DNA of 64,000 nucleotides from Micromonospora sp. HK10 (GTDB lineage Bacteria; Actinomycetota; Actinomycetes; Mycobacteriales; Micromonosporaceae), in the NCBI RefSeq assembly GCF_000982955.1, contig NZ_KQ058830.1, positions 18,265 through 82,264 on the forward strand, in the 5' to 3' direction. Positions within the stretch are counted from its first letter, which is position 1, and every line of letters begins with the position of its first letter. A program made the position numbers and the translations under genes. The notes beneath the pieces were generated by a model. The model was not told the DNA's origin. It worked only from the letters and a program-made list of their open reading frames with translations, and did no database searches. Of this stretch, positions 1-7,855 are shown piece after piece.

Positions 1-1
1 G

Positions 2-1312
2 CAGATGAAGGCGTGGCGGACGGATCTGCAGGTCCGGGAGGATCAGCTCCGGCTCGCCGCGGCCTCCGGCGGCGACGTGCAGCGACTGCGGTGGCAGCAG
101 CAGATGCTGCGGATGGAGCGCACCGCGGCCGGGCTCACGCAGAAGTGGGTCTCGTTCCGCTACTGGCAGCTGACGCAGGGGCAGAAGGCCCGGCGTAACC
201 GGCTGGGCCCGGTGACCCGCCTGTCGACGTGGTTCTGGGAGGCGGTCAAGGGCGACGGCGCGTGGCGTCGGCTGGAGCCGGGGCTGTGGGACTTCGAGCT
301 GGCCTTCGGGCCGGTCATCGACGAGTTGCGCCCCGACCTGATCCACGCGAACGACTACAAGATGCTCGGTGTGGGCGCCCGCGCCACGATCCGGGCACGG
401 GGCGCGGGCCGGCACGTCAAGCTCGTCTGGGACGCCCACGAGTTCCTCCCCGGCCTCAACCCGGCGCTGGCCAAGGGTGCCTGGCTGCGGGCACAGTGCG
501 CCCATGAGCGGGAGTACGCGCCGGTCGCCGACGCGGTGGTCACCGTCTCGGAGGCGCTGGCCGACCTGCTCCAGCAGCACCACTCGCTGGCCGAGCGGCC
601 CGCGGTGGTGATGAACGCCCCGAGCATCGGCGGCGCGGACGAGACCGGGCGCGGCGAGGTCCTCGATCTGCGCGCCCGCTGCGGGATCGACGCGGACACC
701 CCGTTGCTCGCCTACTCGGGTGGCATCGCGCCGGTCCGGGGGGTGGACATCATGGTCGAGGGGCTGCCCCAGCTTCCGGAGGTGCACATCGCCCTGGTGT
801 CGCTTCCGCCGGGTCGGCCCTCCACGCCGTACATCGACGGCCTGCTGGCCCGGGCCGCGGAGCTGGGCGTCGCGGACCGGGTGCATGTCCTGCCGTACGT
901 GTCCCACCACCAGGTCGCGCAGTTCCTCTCGGCCGCTGACGCCGCCGTGAGCCCGCTGCACCACCTGCCCAACCACGAGATCGCGCTCAGCAACAAGTTC
1001 TTCGAGTACTCCCACGCCCGGCTGCCGATCGTGGTCAGCGACACCAAGACCATGGCCGAGATGGTGCGCACCACCGGGCAGGGCGAGGTGTTCCGGGCCA
1101 AGGACGTCGACGACTACGTCCGGGCGGTCCGCGCCGTGCTCGCCGATCCGGCCCGGTACCGTGCCGCCTACGACCGCCCGGGCATGCTTGAGGAGTGGAC
1201 CTGGGAGACGCAGGCGAAGGTCCTCGACGAGGTCTACCGCCGGTTGCTTCCGCAGCAGCAGCCGCCGGCCGCCGCGCGGGCGGACGAGAGCCCGGTGGAG
1301 GTCCCCGCCTGA
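2..1312 (+). CDS. GT4-family glycosyltransferase, 5'-truncated by window edge
   Basis: This is a glycosyltransferase with a GT-B fold, probably transferring a sugar from a nucleotide donor to a surface glycan in the cytoplasm. The open frame runs through the first base of the window. It aligns with the interior of the next gene, which has about 100 more N-terminal residues, so the true start lies upstream and the internal ATG at 5 is not the start. The motif DLIHANDYKMLG (about 337-372) and VWDAHEFLPG (about 424-453) mark the end of the N-terminal Rossmann domain. The donor-binding domain has YSGG near 714 and NKFFEYSHARLP near 991-1026. It shares most of its residues with the neighbour at 1442, so the two are tandem paralogs. 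The acceptor and donor sugars cannot be read from the sequence. Confidence 0.88.
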   Translation, partial: QMKAWRTDLQVREDQLRLAAASGGDVQRLRWQQQMLRMERTAAGLTQKWVSFRYWQLTQGQKARRNRLGPVTRLSTWFWEAVKGDGAWRRLEPGLWDFELAFGPVIDELRPDLIHANDYKMLGVGARATIRARGAGRHVKLVWDAHEFLPGLNPALAKGAWLRAQCAHEREYAPVADAVVTVSEALADLLQQHHSLAERPAVVMNAPSIGGADETGRGEVLDLRARCGIDADTPLLAYSGGIAPVRGVDIMVEGLPQLPEVHIALVSLPPGRPSTPYIDGLLARAAELGVADRVHVLPYVSHHQVAQFLSAADAAVSPLHHLPNHEIALSNKFFEYSHARLPIVVSDTKTMAEMVRTTGQGEVFRAKDVDDYVRAVRAVLADPARYRAAYDRPGMLEEWTWETQAKVLDEVYRRLLPQQQPPAAARADESPVEVPA

Positions 1313-1441
1313 CCGGTTCTGACCACGCGGGGTGCCGCGGGCGGACCGCCCGGGGCCCGGGTGGAGAATTGTGCCGACACAGGGCGTGGTAGGTGCGCCG
1401 GGCGCCGGCTTCAGCGGGCCGGCTCAGCGGAGGGGCAGAGA

Positions 1442-3064
1442 ATGAGGGGCGACGGTGCTGTCGTGGCGCCGGAGGCCGGTGGACGGGTCGTCATGCTGGT
1501 CGACAACGGCGTGCACGGCGATTCCCGGGTGCAGAAGGCGGCCCAGTCGGCGGCGGAGGCCGGGTGGGAGGTCATCCTGCTGGGCCGGTCGCCGGGCGGA
1601 CCGCCGCAGACGTGGCGGCTCGGGCGGGCCGAGGTGCGGCTGGTGGACATGCCGGACCCGCTCGCCCGGCGTCGGCACGAGTTCCGCCGGGCGTGGCTGC
1701 GGTGGCCGTTGGCGTACCCGCCGAACGGCATCGCCGCGCACCGTGCCCAGCAGGCCAAGGCCTGGCTGGCGGACCTGCGGCTGCGCCGGGCCACCCTGAC
1801 CCTCGCCGCCCGGGCCGGTCAGCGGGTGCCGGCCTGGCGGTGGCAGCTGCTGCGCGGTGAGCAGTTGGCCGCCCAGACGCTGCGCCGGTGGGTGTCGTTC
1901 CGGTACTGGCAGCTGACCCGGGCCCGGACCGGGCGCAAGCTCCGCAGCCCCTGGGACCGCGCGTACACTCGGTTCTGGCAGACGGTCAAGGGCGACGGCG
2001 CCTGGCGGCGCCTGGAGCCGGGGCTGTGGGACTACGAGTTGGCCTTCGGGCCGGTCATCGACGAGCTGCGTCCCGACCTGATCCACGCCCACGACTTCCG
2101 GATGCTCGGCGTCGGCGCGCGAGCCAAGATCCGCGCGGCGCTCGACGGGCGCGAGATCAAACTGGTCTGGGACGCGCACGAGTTCCTGCCCGGTGTCCGG
2201 CCCTGGCACGACAACGCCCGCTGGCGGCCCGCCAACCAGGCGCACGAGCGGGAGTACGCGCCGTACGCCGACGCGGTGGTGACCGTCTCCGACGGCCTGG
2301 CCGAGCTGCTCCAGCGCGAGCACGGGCTGGCCCAGCCGCCCGAGGTGGTGCTCAACGCGCCGGCCGCCCGGTCGGTGGATCTCGACCCCGCGGCTCCGGC
2401 ACCCGACCTGCGGGCCCGGTGTGGAATCGGCCCGGACGTGCCGCTGCTCGTCTACAGCGGCGCCGCCGGCCCGCAGCGCGGCCTGGACACCATGGTCGCC
2501 GCCCTGCCGCAGCTGCCGGGCGTGCACGTCGCGCTGGTGGTCAACAAGCCGGACGGCCCGTACCTGGTCGAGGTGCTGGCCCGGGCGGCCCGGCTCGGCG
2601 TCGCCGACCGGGTGCACGCGCTGCCGTACGTGTCGCACTGGCAGGTGGTGCCGTTCCTGTCGGCGGCGGACGCCGGGGTGATCCCGATCCACCACTGGCC
2701 CAACCACGAGATCGCGCTGATCACCAAGTTCTTCGAGTACTCGCACGCCCGGCTGCCCCTGGTGGTCAGCGACGTGAAGACGATGGCCGGCACGGTGCGC
2801 GACACCGGCCAGGGCGAGGTGTTCCGGGCCGAGGACGTCGCGGACTACGTGCGGGCGGTCCGGGCGGTGCTGGCCGACCCCGACCGCTACCGGGCCGCGT
2901 ACGACCGGCCGGGGCTGTTGGAGAGCTGGACCTGGGAGGCCCAGGCCGAGGTGCTGGACGCGGTGTACCGCCGGCTGCTGCCGGGCCGGGCACCGGCCGG
3001 GCCGGCCGGCGGGGCGGCCGGGCTGGCGGACGAGGTGCAGCCGGCGGTCGGAGCCGGCACGTGA
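1442..3064 (+). CDS. GT4-family glycosyltransferase (paralog of the preceding gene)
   Basis: This is a 540-residue glycosyltransferase of the GT-B fold. The ATG at 1442 is chosen because a GGAGGGG ribosome site ends about 7 bases before it; the frame is open further upstream but without such a signal. The N-terminus (VVMLVDNGVHGDSRVQKAA) is the nucleotide-binding first strand and loop typical of GT4 enzymes. The middle carries DLIHAHDFRMLG and VWDAHEFLPG, and the C-terminal donor domain carries TKFFEYSHARLPLVVSD. About 130 bases without a gene separate it from its upstream paralog, and that spacer shows no obvious feature. Its stop overlaps the GTG of the GT2 gene (GTGA), so the two are probably translationally coupled. 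The role in surface polysaccharide synthesis is inferred from the neighbours. Confidence 0.88.
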   Translation: MRGDGAVVAPEAGGRVVMLVDNGVHGDSRVQKAAQSAAEAGWEVILLGRSPGGPPQTWRLGRAEVRLVDMPDPLARRRHEFRRAWLRWPLAYPPNGIAAHRAQQAKAWLADLRLRRATLTLAARAGQRVPAWRWQLLRGEQLAAQTLRRWVSFRYWQLTRARTGRKLRSPWDRAYTRFWQTVKGDGAWRRLEPGLWDYELAFGPVIDELRPDLIHAHDFRMLGVGARAKIRAALDGREIKLVWDAHEFLPGVRPWHDNARWRPANQAHEREYAPYADAVVTVSDGLAELLQREHGLAQPPEVVLNAPAARSVDLDPAAPAPDLRARCGIGPDVPLLVYSGAAGPQRGLDTMVAALPQLPGVHVALVVNKPDGPYLVEVLARAARLGVADRVHALPYVSHWQVVPFLSAADAGVIPIHHWPNHEIALITKFFEYSHARLPLVVSDVKTMAGTVRDTGQGEVFRAEDVADYVRAVRAVLADPDRYRAAYDRPGLLESWTWEAQAEVLDAVYRRLLPGRAPAGPAGGAAGLADEVQPAVGAGT

Positions 3065-4629
3065 CCCAGCCGGACGTCACCGTCATCACCGCCGTCTACA
3101 ACACCATGCCGTACCTGACCCGCTGCCTGACCTCGCTGGTCGAGCAGAGCATCGGGCGGGACCGGCTGGAGGTGGTGGCGGTGGACGACGGCTCCACCGA
3201 CGGCAGCGGCCGGGAGCTGGACCGCTTCGCGCGCCTGCACCCCGGCACCGTCAAGGTCATCCACCAGGCCAACTCGGGCGGGCCGGCGCAGCCCAGCAAC
3301 GTCGGGCTGGAGCACGCCACCGGCCGGTACGTCTTCTTCATCGGCTCGGACGACTACCTCGGGCCGCAGGCGCTGGAGCGGCTGGTGGACGCCGCCGACC
3401 GGTACGGCTCGGACGTCGTGCTCGGCCGTACCGTCGGGGTCAACAGCCGCTACATCCACCAGGCGATCTTCGCGGCCACGGACCCGGACGTGGACCTGTT
3501 CGACTCCGCCCTGCCGTGGTCGCTGTCGAACACCAAGCTGTTCCGGCGCGAGCTGATCGAACGCCACGGGCTGCGCTACCCGGAGGACATGCCGGTCGGC
3601 AGCGACCAGCCGTTCACCATCGAGGCGTGCTTCCGGGCCCGGCGGATCTCGGTGCTCGCCGACTACGACTACTACTACGCGGTGCGCCGGCTGAACGCCC
3701 GCAACATCACCTACAAGAGCCGGCACCTGGAGCGGCTGCGCTGCGCCGAGCAGCTCGTCCGGTTCGTGGCCGACCTGATCGAGCCCGGCAAGCGGCGCGA
3801 CGCGGTGCTGCTGCGGCACTTCACCTGGGAGGTCGCCAAGCTCCTGGAGAACGACTTCCTGCTGCTGACGCGGGACGTCCAGGAGCAGGTGCGCGCCGGG
3901 GTCCGGGAGCTGGCCCGGCAGTACCTCACCGACGACATCCGGGACCGGCTCCCCATCGAGGCCCGGGTCCGGCTCGGCGCGGCCCGGCACGGCGACCTCG
4001 ACGACCTGCTGGCGGTGATCCGGCAGGACGCCGAGCTGGGCATCCCGCCGGCCGTGCTGGACGGCGACCGCTGGTACGCCGGCTATCCGGGGTTCCGGGA
4101 TCCCCGGCTGGCCGTCCCGGACCCGTGGTTCGAGATCACCGACACGGTCGCCGACTGGCTGGCCCGGTTCGACACCGTCTCGGCCACCTTCGAGGGAGGC
4201 CGGGCCGGCGCCCGCGCGCTGCTGGTGACCGCCCGCAGCCCTCGACCCGACCTCACGGAACGCGCCTCGGACCTCCGGCTCTGCGCCGGGGACGTCGCCG
4301 GTGTCACGTTCGCGGTCGACGCCGACGCCACCGGCACCACCGTCCGGGCCCGGATACCGTTGGGCCGGGTGCTGGCCACCGTCGCCCCCGGTGGCGAGCT
4401 GCGCGTCGTCTCCGCCCAGGTGACCGCCCTCGGCGCCACCGGGTCGGCGGCGCTGCGCGGGCCCCGCCGGCCGGTGCCGGTACGGTCCGTGGTGCGCCAC
4501 GGCGCCCGACTGCACGTCATCACCACCACCACGAACCACAAGGGTCAGCTCGTGATCGCCGTAGCACCTGTGACGCCGCGCAGGCTGATGGCCCGCCTGC
4601 AGCGCCGGCTCCCACTAGGAGGAAAGTAG
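3061..4629 (+). CDS. GT2-family glycosyltransferase with C-terminal extension
   Basis: This is a 522-residue GT-A glycosyltransferase. The GTG start at 3061 overlaps the stop of the upstream gene by four bases. Residues 1-115 have the GT2 signature: TVITAVYNTMPYLTRCL at the nucleotide-binding strand, VDDGSTDGSG, and FFIGSDDYLGP, which supplies the metal-binding acidic residues. The catalytic base region is around the SDQPFTIEACF segment. After about residue 330 a C-terminal part of about 190 residues looks like an all-beta or mixed domain of unknown role, as in teichoic-acid type GT2 enzymes with accessory domains. The gene ends 4 bases before the dehydrogenase gene, so the two form one transcription unit. 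The donor is unknown; a uronic or amino sugar made by the next enzyme is a reasonable guess. Confidence 0.87.
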   Translation: MTQPDVTVITAVYNTMPYLTRCLTSLVEQSIGRDRLEVVAVDDGSTDGSGRELDRFARLHPGTVKVIHQANSGGPAQPSNVGLEHATGRYVFFIGSDDYLGPQALERLVDAADRYGSDVVLGRTVGVNSRYIHQAIFAATDPDVDLFDSALPWSLSNTKLFRRELIERHGLRYPEDMPVGSDQPFTIEACFRARRISVLADYDYYYAVRRLNARNITYKSRHLERLRCAEQLVRFVADLIEPGKRRDAVLLRHFTWEVAKLLENDFLLLTRDVQEQVRAGVRELARQYLTDDIRDRLPIEARVRLGAARHGDLDDLLAVIRQDAELGIPPAVLDGDRWYAGYPGFRDPRLAVPDPWFEITDTVADWLARFDTVSATFEGGRAGARALLVTARSPRPDLTERASDLRLCAGDVAGVTFAVDADATGTTVRARIPLGRVLATVAPGGELRVVSAQVTALGATGSAALRGPRRPVPVRSVVRHGARLHVITTTTNHKGQLVIAVAPVTPRRLMARLQRRLPLGGK

Positions 4630-4633
4630 AAGC

Positions 4634-5917
4634 ATGAACATCTGCGTCGTCGCCCTCGGCAAGATCGGACTGCCGCTCGCCGTGCAGTTCGCGTCGAAGG
4701 GGCACCGGGTCATCGGAGCGGACGTCTCCGAGCGGGTCGTCACGCTGGTCAACGACGGCGCGGTGCCGTTCCCCGGCGAGACCGACCTGGACACCAAGCT
4801 CAAGGAGGCGGTCTCCGCCGGGCTGCTCACCGCCACCACCGACACGGCCGCCGCGGTGGCCGAGGCCGAGGCGGTGGTCGTGGTCGTGCCGCTGTTCGTG
4901 GACGCCGACGGCGTGCCGGACTTCGGCTGGATGGACGACGCCACCCGGGCCATCGCCCGTGGGCTGCGCCCGGGCACCCTGGTCAGCTACGAGACCACCC
5001 TGCCGGTCGGCACCACCCGCAACCGCTGGGCGCCGATGCTGGAGGAGGGCTCCGGCCTGACCGCCGGCACGGACTTCCACCTGGTCTTCAGCCCGGAGCG
5101 GGTGCTCACCGGCCGGGTCTTCGCCGACCTGCGCCGCTACCCGAAGCTGGTCGGCGGCATCGACGAGGCGTCCGCCGAGCACGGGGTCCGCTTCTACGAG
5201 GCGGTGCTGGACTTCGACGAGCGGGGCGACCTCAACCGGGCCAACGGCGTCTGGGATCTCGGCTCGGCCGAGGCGTCCGAGCTGGCCAAGCTCGCCGAGA
5301 CCACCTACCGGGACGTCAACATCGGCCTGGCGAACCAGTTCGCCCGGTTCGCCGACACGGTCGGTGTCGACGTCACCAAGGTGATCGAGGCCTGCAACAC
5401 CCAGCCGTACAGCCACATCCACCAGCCGGGCATCGCGGTCGGCGGGCACTGCATCCCGATCTACCCGCGGATGTACCTCTGGAACGACCCGGCCGCCACC
5501 GTGGTGCGCTCGGCCCGCGAGGCCAACGCCGCCATGCCGGACTACGCGGTCGACCTGCTCGCCGCCGCGTACGGCGACCTGACCGGCGTGGGCGTGCTGG
5601 TGCTCGGGGCGGCCTACCGGGGCGGGGTGAAGGAGACCGCCTTCTCCGGGGTCTTCCCGACCGTCGAGGCGCTGCGCCAGCGGGGCGCCGTCCCGTACGT
5701 CTCCGACCCGATGTACACCAACGAGGAGCTGGCCGCGCACGGCCTGCCCGGCTACGACGGTGAGCCGGTCGGCGCGGCGGTCATCCAGGCCGACCACGCC
5801 GAATACCGCACCCTCGCCCCGGCCGACCTGCCGGGCGTGACGGTGCTGGTCGACGGCCGCCGGGTCACCGACCCGGCCCGCTGGACCGGTGTGCGCCGGG
5901 TGGTCATCGGCGGCTGA
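4634..5917 (+). CDS. Nucleotide sugar dehydrogenase (UDP-ManNAc/GlcNAc dehydrogenase, WecC/WbpA-like)
   Basis: This 427-residue enzyme oxidises C6 of a UDP-hexosamine or UDP-hexose to the uronic acid, using two NAD+. A perfect AGGAGG lies at 4617-4622, just before the ATG at 4634. The N-terminal NAD fold reads VVALGKIGLPLAVQFASKG, with the usual glycine-rich turn. ETTLPVGTTR is the conserved loop of the family. GGHCIPIYP contains the catalytic cysteine, about C273. The GGHCIP form with Ile-Tyr-Pro is typical of the UDP-ManNAc/GlcNAc dehydrogenases rather than UDP-glucose dehydrogenases, but specificity is not certain. It is the last gene of the plus-strand glycosyltransferase unit and is followed by a strong hairpin terminator. 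Confidence 0.9.
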   Translation: MNICVVALGKIGLPLAVQFASKGHRVIGADVSERVVTLVNDGAVPFPGETDLDTKLKEAVSAGLLTATTDTAAAVAEAEAVVVVVPLFVDADGVPDFGWMDDATRAIARGLRPGTLVSYETTLPVGTTRNRWAPMLEEGSGLTAGTDFHLVFSPERVLTGRVFADLRRYPKLVGGIDEASAEHGVRFYEAVLDFDERGDLNRANGVWDLGSAEASELAKLAETTYRDVNIGLANQFARFADTVGVDVTKVIEACNTQPYSHIHQPGIAVGGHCIPIYPRMYLWNDPAATVVRSAREANAAMPDYAVDLLAAAYGDLTGVGVLVLGAAYRGGVKETAFSGVFPTVEALRQRGAVPYVSDPMYTNEELAAHGLPGYDGEPVGAAVIQADHAEYRTLAPADLPGVTVLVDGRRVTDPARWTGVRRVVIGG

Positions 5918-5932
5918 CCCCGCCGCACGGAC

Positions 5933-5963
5933 GCGGGCCCTGACCGGATCGGTCAGGGCCCGC
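5933..5963. terminator. Bidirectional hairpin terminator
   Basis: A perfect 13-bp stem (GCGGGCCCTGACC with its complement) encloses a 5-base loop. It sits between the convergent dehydrogenase and WbpD-like genes and could end transcription from both sides. No T-run follows, as is common in actinomycetes. Confidence 0.85.
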
Positions 5964-6024
5964 GGTGTGTCAGTGGCCGGCCGGGGGAGCGAGCAGCCCG
6001 GCCGTGGCCGGTACGGCGGCCCGG

Positions 6025-6576
6025 TCAGCCCTGGGTCAGCCCGGTCGGCGGGGTGTCGGCGTCGCGCGAGACGACCTCGCCCTTCTCGTCGACCCAGCCC
6101 TTCGGCCGGGCCGGGTTGCCGGCCACCAGCTGGTACGGCTTGACGTCCTTGGTCACCACCGAGCCGGCGGCGATCATCGCGTACTCGCCGACCTCGATGC
6201 CGCAGACCAGGGTGGCGTTGGCGCCGATCGAGGCGCCCCGGCGGACCAGGGTCGGGGTGATCGTCCAGTCCGGGTTCTGGGCGCGCGGCCGGAAGTCGTT
6301 GGTGAACACCGCGCACGGGCCCACGAAGACCTCGTCCTCGATGGTCACGCCCTGGTAGACCGAGACGTTGTTCTGGATCTTCACGCGGTCGCCGACCGAG
6401 ACGTTCGCGTCGACGTACACGTTGCGGCCGATGACGCAGCCGGCGCCGACCTGCGCGCTCGACCGGATGTGGGCCAGGTGCCAGACCTTGGTGCCGTCGC
6501 CGACCTGGGCGCCGGCCTCCACGTCGGCCGTCGGGTGGACGAACACGGAGGCGGACCGGTCGTTGGTGTCAGTCAT
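6025..6576 (-). CDS. UDP-amino-sugar N-acetyltransferase, left-handed beta-helix (WbpD-like)
   Basis: This is a 183-residue hexapeptide-repeat acyltransferase. Strings of [LIV]-G-x4 type repeats cover residues about 12-150 (for example VGAGCVIGRNVYVDANVSVG and IGANATLVCGIEVGEYAMIA), which builds the left-handed beta helix of trimeric acetyltransferases. The C-terminus has the NPARPKGW motif common in WbpD/WlbB proteins, which acetylate the 3-amino group of UDP-2-acetamido-3-amino-glucuronate. The adjacent convergent gene encodes a dehydrogenase of the WbpA type, so both may serve one pathway to a 2,3-diacetamido-uronic acid. The oxidase, aminotransferase and epimerase of that route are not in this part of the window. 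The 153-base stretch upstream (6577-6729) shows no gene. Confidence 0.85.
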   Translation of the reverse strand: MTDTNDRSASVFVHPTADVEAGAQVGDGTKVWHLAHIRSSAQVGAGCVIGRNVYVDANVSVGDRVKIQNNVSVYQGVTIEDEVFVGPCAVFTNDFRPRAQNPDWTITPTLVRRGASIGANATLVCGIEVGEYAMIAAGSVVTKDVKPYQLVAGNPARPKGWVDEKGEVVSRDADTPPTGLTQG

Positions 6577-6729
6577 TGTCTACTCGCATCGTCGCGGGCG
6601 CGCCGTCGCGCCGTCGGGTGCCGGGTGGACCGTGCCGGTCGGTCGGCGCGGCCCCGCCCGGGCCAGGACCGCCCGGCCGCCCGGGAGGCGTCCCCGTGTC
6701 GGCGCGGGCTGACGCAGCATAGCGAGCCG

Positions 6730-7068
6730 TCAGGGCAGCAGTTCGGCCACCGCGTCGGCGGCCGGCCGGTCCGCCGGCAGCGGGTGCGCGGTCACCACCG
6801 CCTCGACCGGCAGCGGCGCGTACAGGTGCGGAAAGAGCGCCCCATCCCGGGAGACCTCCCAGCGCAGCGCGTCGCCGAGCCGGTCGGGGTCCACCGCGAG
6901 CACGGTGAGGCCGGTGGCCCCGGCGAAGTACCGCCGGGCCGTCCGCACCACCTGGTCGGCGGCGGAGAGGTGGATGAAGCCGTCCTGCCGGTCCAACTCC
7001 GTGCCGGTGAACCGGCCGGCCGCCCGGGCCTGCTCCCACTCGCTGGAGGAGAGGATCTTGTAGATCAT
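6730..7068 (-). CDS. DUF952 family protein
   Basis: This is a 112-residue protein that matches the DUF952 family from end to end. It has IYKILSSSEWEQA at the N-terminus, then DGFIHLSAADQV, which carries the conserved D-G-F-I-H-L-S block, and later FPHLYAPLP near the C-terminus. No enzymatic activity is established for the family. The ATG at 7068 is the first in frame. It is transcribed away from the two-component genes, with 108 bases between. It could be either a stand-alone gene or the second gene after the WbpD-like gene's promoter region, but nothing links it functionally to its neighbours. Confidence 0.85.
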   Translation of the reverse strand: MIYKILSSSEWEQARAAGRFTGTELDRQDGFIHLSAADQVVRTARRYFAGATGLTVLAVDPDRLGDALRWEVSRDGALFPHLYAPLPVEAVVTAHPLPADRPAADAVAELLP

Positions 7069-7176
7069 TTCCGCAGCCTAGTCCGGCAGCTCGGTGGAAT
7101 GCGCCCGCTCACCGGCAACCGGCCCTCCCGTCGCGCCGCCGCGTCTGCCACCATTCCAGGGCGACACGTCGAGCGG

Positions 7177-7845
7177 ATGGGGGCACGGGTGCGGATCCTC
7201 CTGGTCGAGGACGATCGGCGGGTGGCGGCCGCCCTCTCGTCGGCGCTGACCCGGCGCGGCTACCAGGTCGAGCACGCGGCCACCGTCGAGGCGGCCCTCT
7301 CCGCCGCCCCCTGCGACCTGGTGCTGCTCGACCTGACCCTGCCCGACGGGGACGGCACCGACGTGTGCCGGGAGCTGCGCCGGCGCAGCAGCCAGCTCGG
7401 CATCATCGCGGTGACCGCCCGCGGCGAGGAACGCGACCGGGTGCTCGGCCTGCGGCTGGGCGCCGACGACTACGTGGTGAAGCCCTTCTCGATGGTGGAG
7501 TTGCAGGCCCGGATCGAGGCGGTGCTGCGCCGGGCCGCGCACACCGCGCCGGAGCGCAACCTGATCGAGGCCGGCCCGGTCCGCATCGACGTGGCCGGGC
7601 GGACGGTCAGCGTCGCCGGCCGGGGCGTGACGCTGACCCGCAAGGAGTTCGACATCCTGCTCTCCCTGGCCCGGCAGCCCGGCGTCGCGGTGCCCCGGGA
7701 ACGCATCCTGCTCGACGTCTGGGGCACCACCTGGGCCGACCGGCACACGGTGGAGGTGCACGTCGGCTCGCTGCGCGGCAAGCTCGGCGACCCGACGCTG
7801 GTGGAGACCGTACGCGGGGTCGGCTACCGGCTCCGCGGCGAGTGA
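7177..7845 (+). CDS. OmpR/PhoB-family response regulator
   Basis: This is a 222-residue response regulator. The receiver domain spans residues about 5-118: the acidic pocket is E11-D12-D13, the phospho-accepting aspartate is D52 (LLDLTLPDG), the switch threonine is T80 and the conserved lysine is K102 (VKPFS). A winged-helix DNA-binding domain follows (about 125-222), with RKEFDILLSLARQPG and HTVEVHVGSLRGKLG and the terminal ETVRGVGYRL. The ATG at 7177 is used; a GTG at 7189, preceded by a G-run, is an equally possible start. The sensor kinase starts 10 bases after its stop, so the pair is one operon. The stimulus is not known; the orphan TAXI-type lipoprotein facing the kinase gene is a candidate partner. 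Confidence 0.93.
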   Translation: MGARVRILLVEDDRRVAAALSSALTRRGYQVEHAATVEAALSAAPCDLVLLDLTLPDGDGTDVCRELRRRSSQLGIIAVTARGEERDRVLGLRLGADDYVVKPFSMVELQARIEAVLRRAAHTAPERNLIEAGPVRIDVAGRTVSVAGRGVTLTRKEFDILLSLARQPGVAVPRERILLDVWGTTWADRHTVEVHVGSLRGKLGDPTLVETVRGVGYRLRGE

Positions 7846-7855
7846 GGAGCCCCCG

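Noticed and set aside
5965..7176. A long N-terminal extension of the response regulator
   Set aside because: The extension lies antisense to the WbpD-like and DUF952 genes and has no domain. The receiver fold starts at 7177 or 7189.
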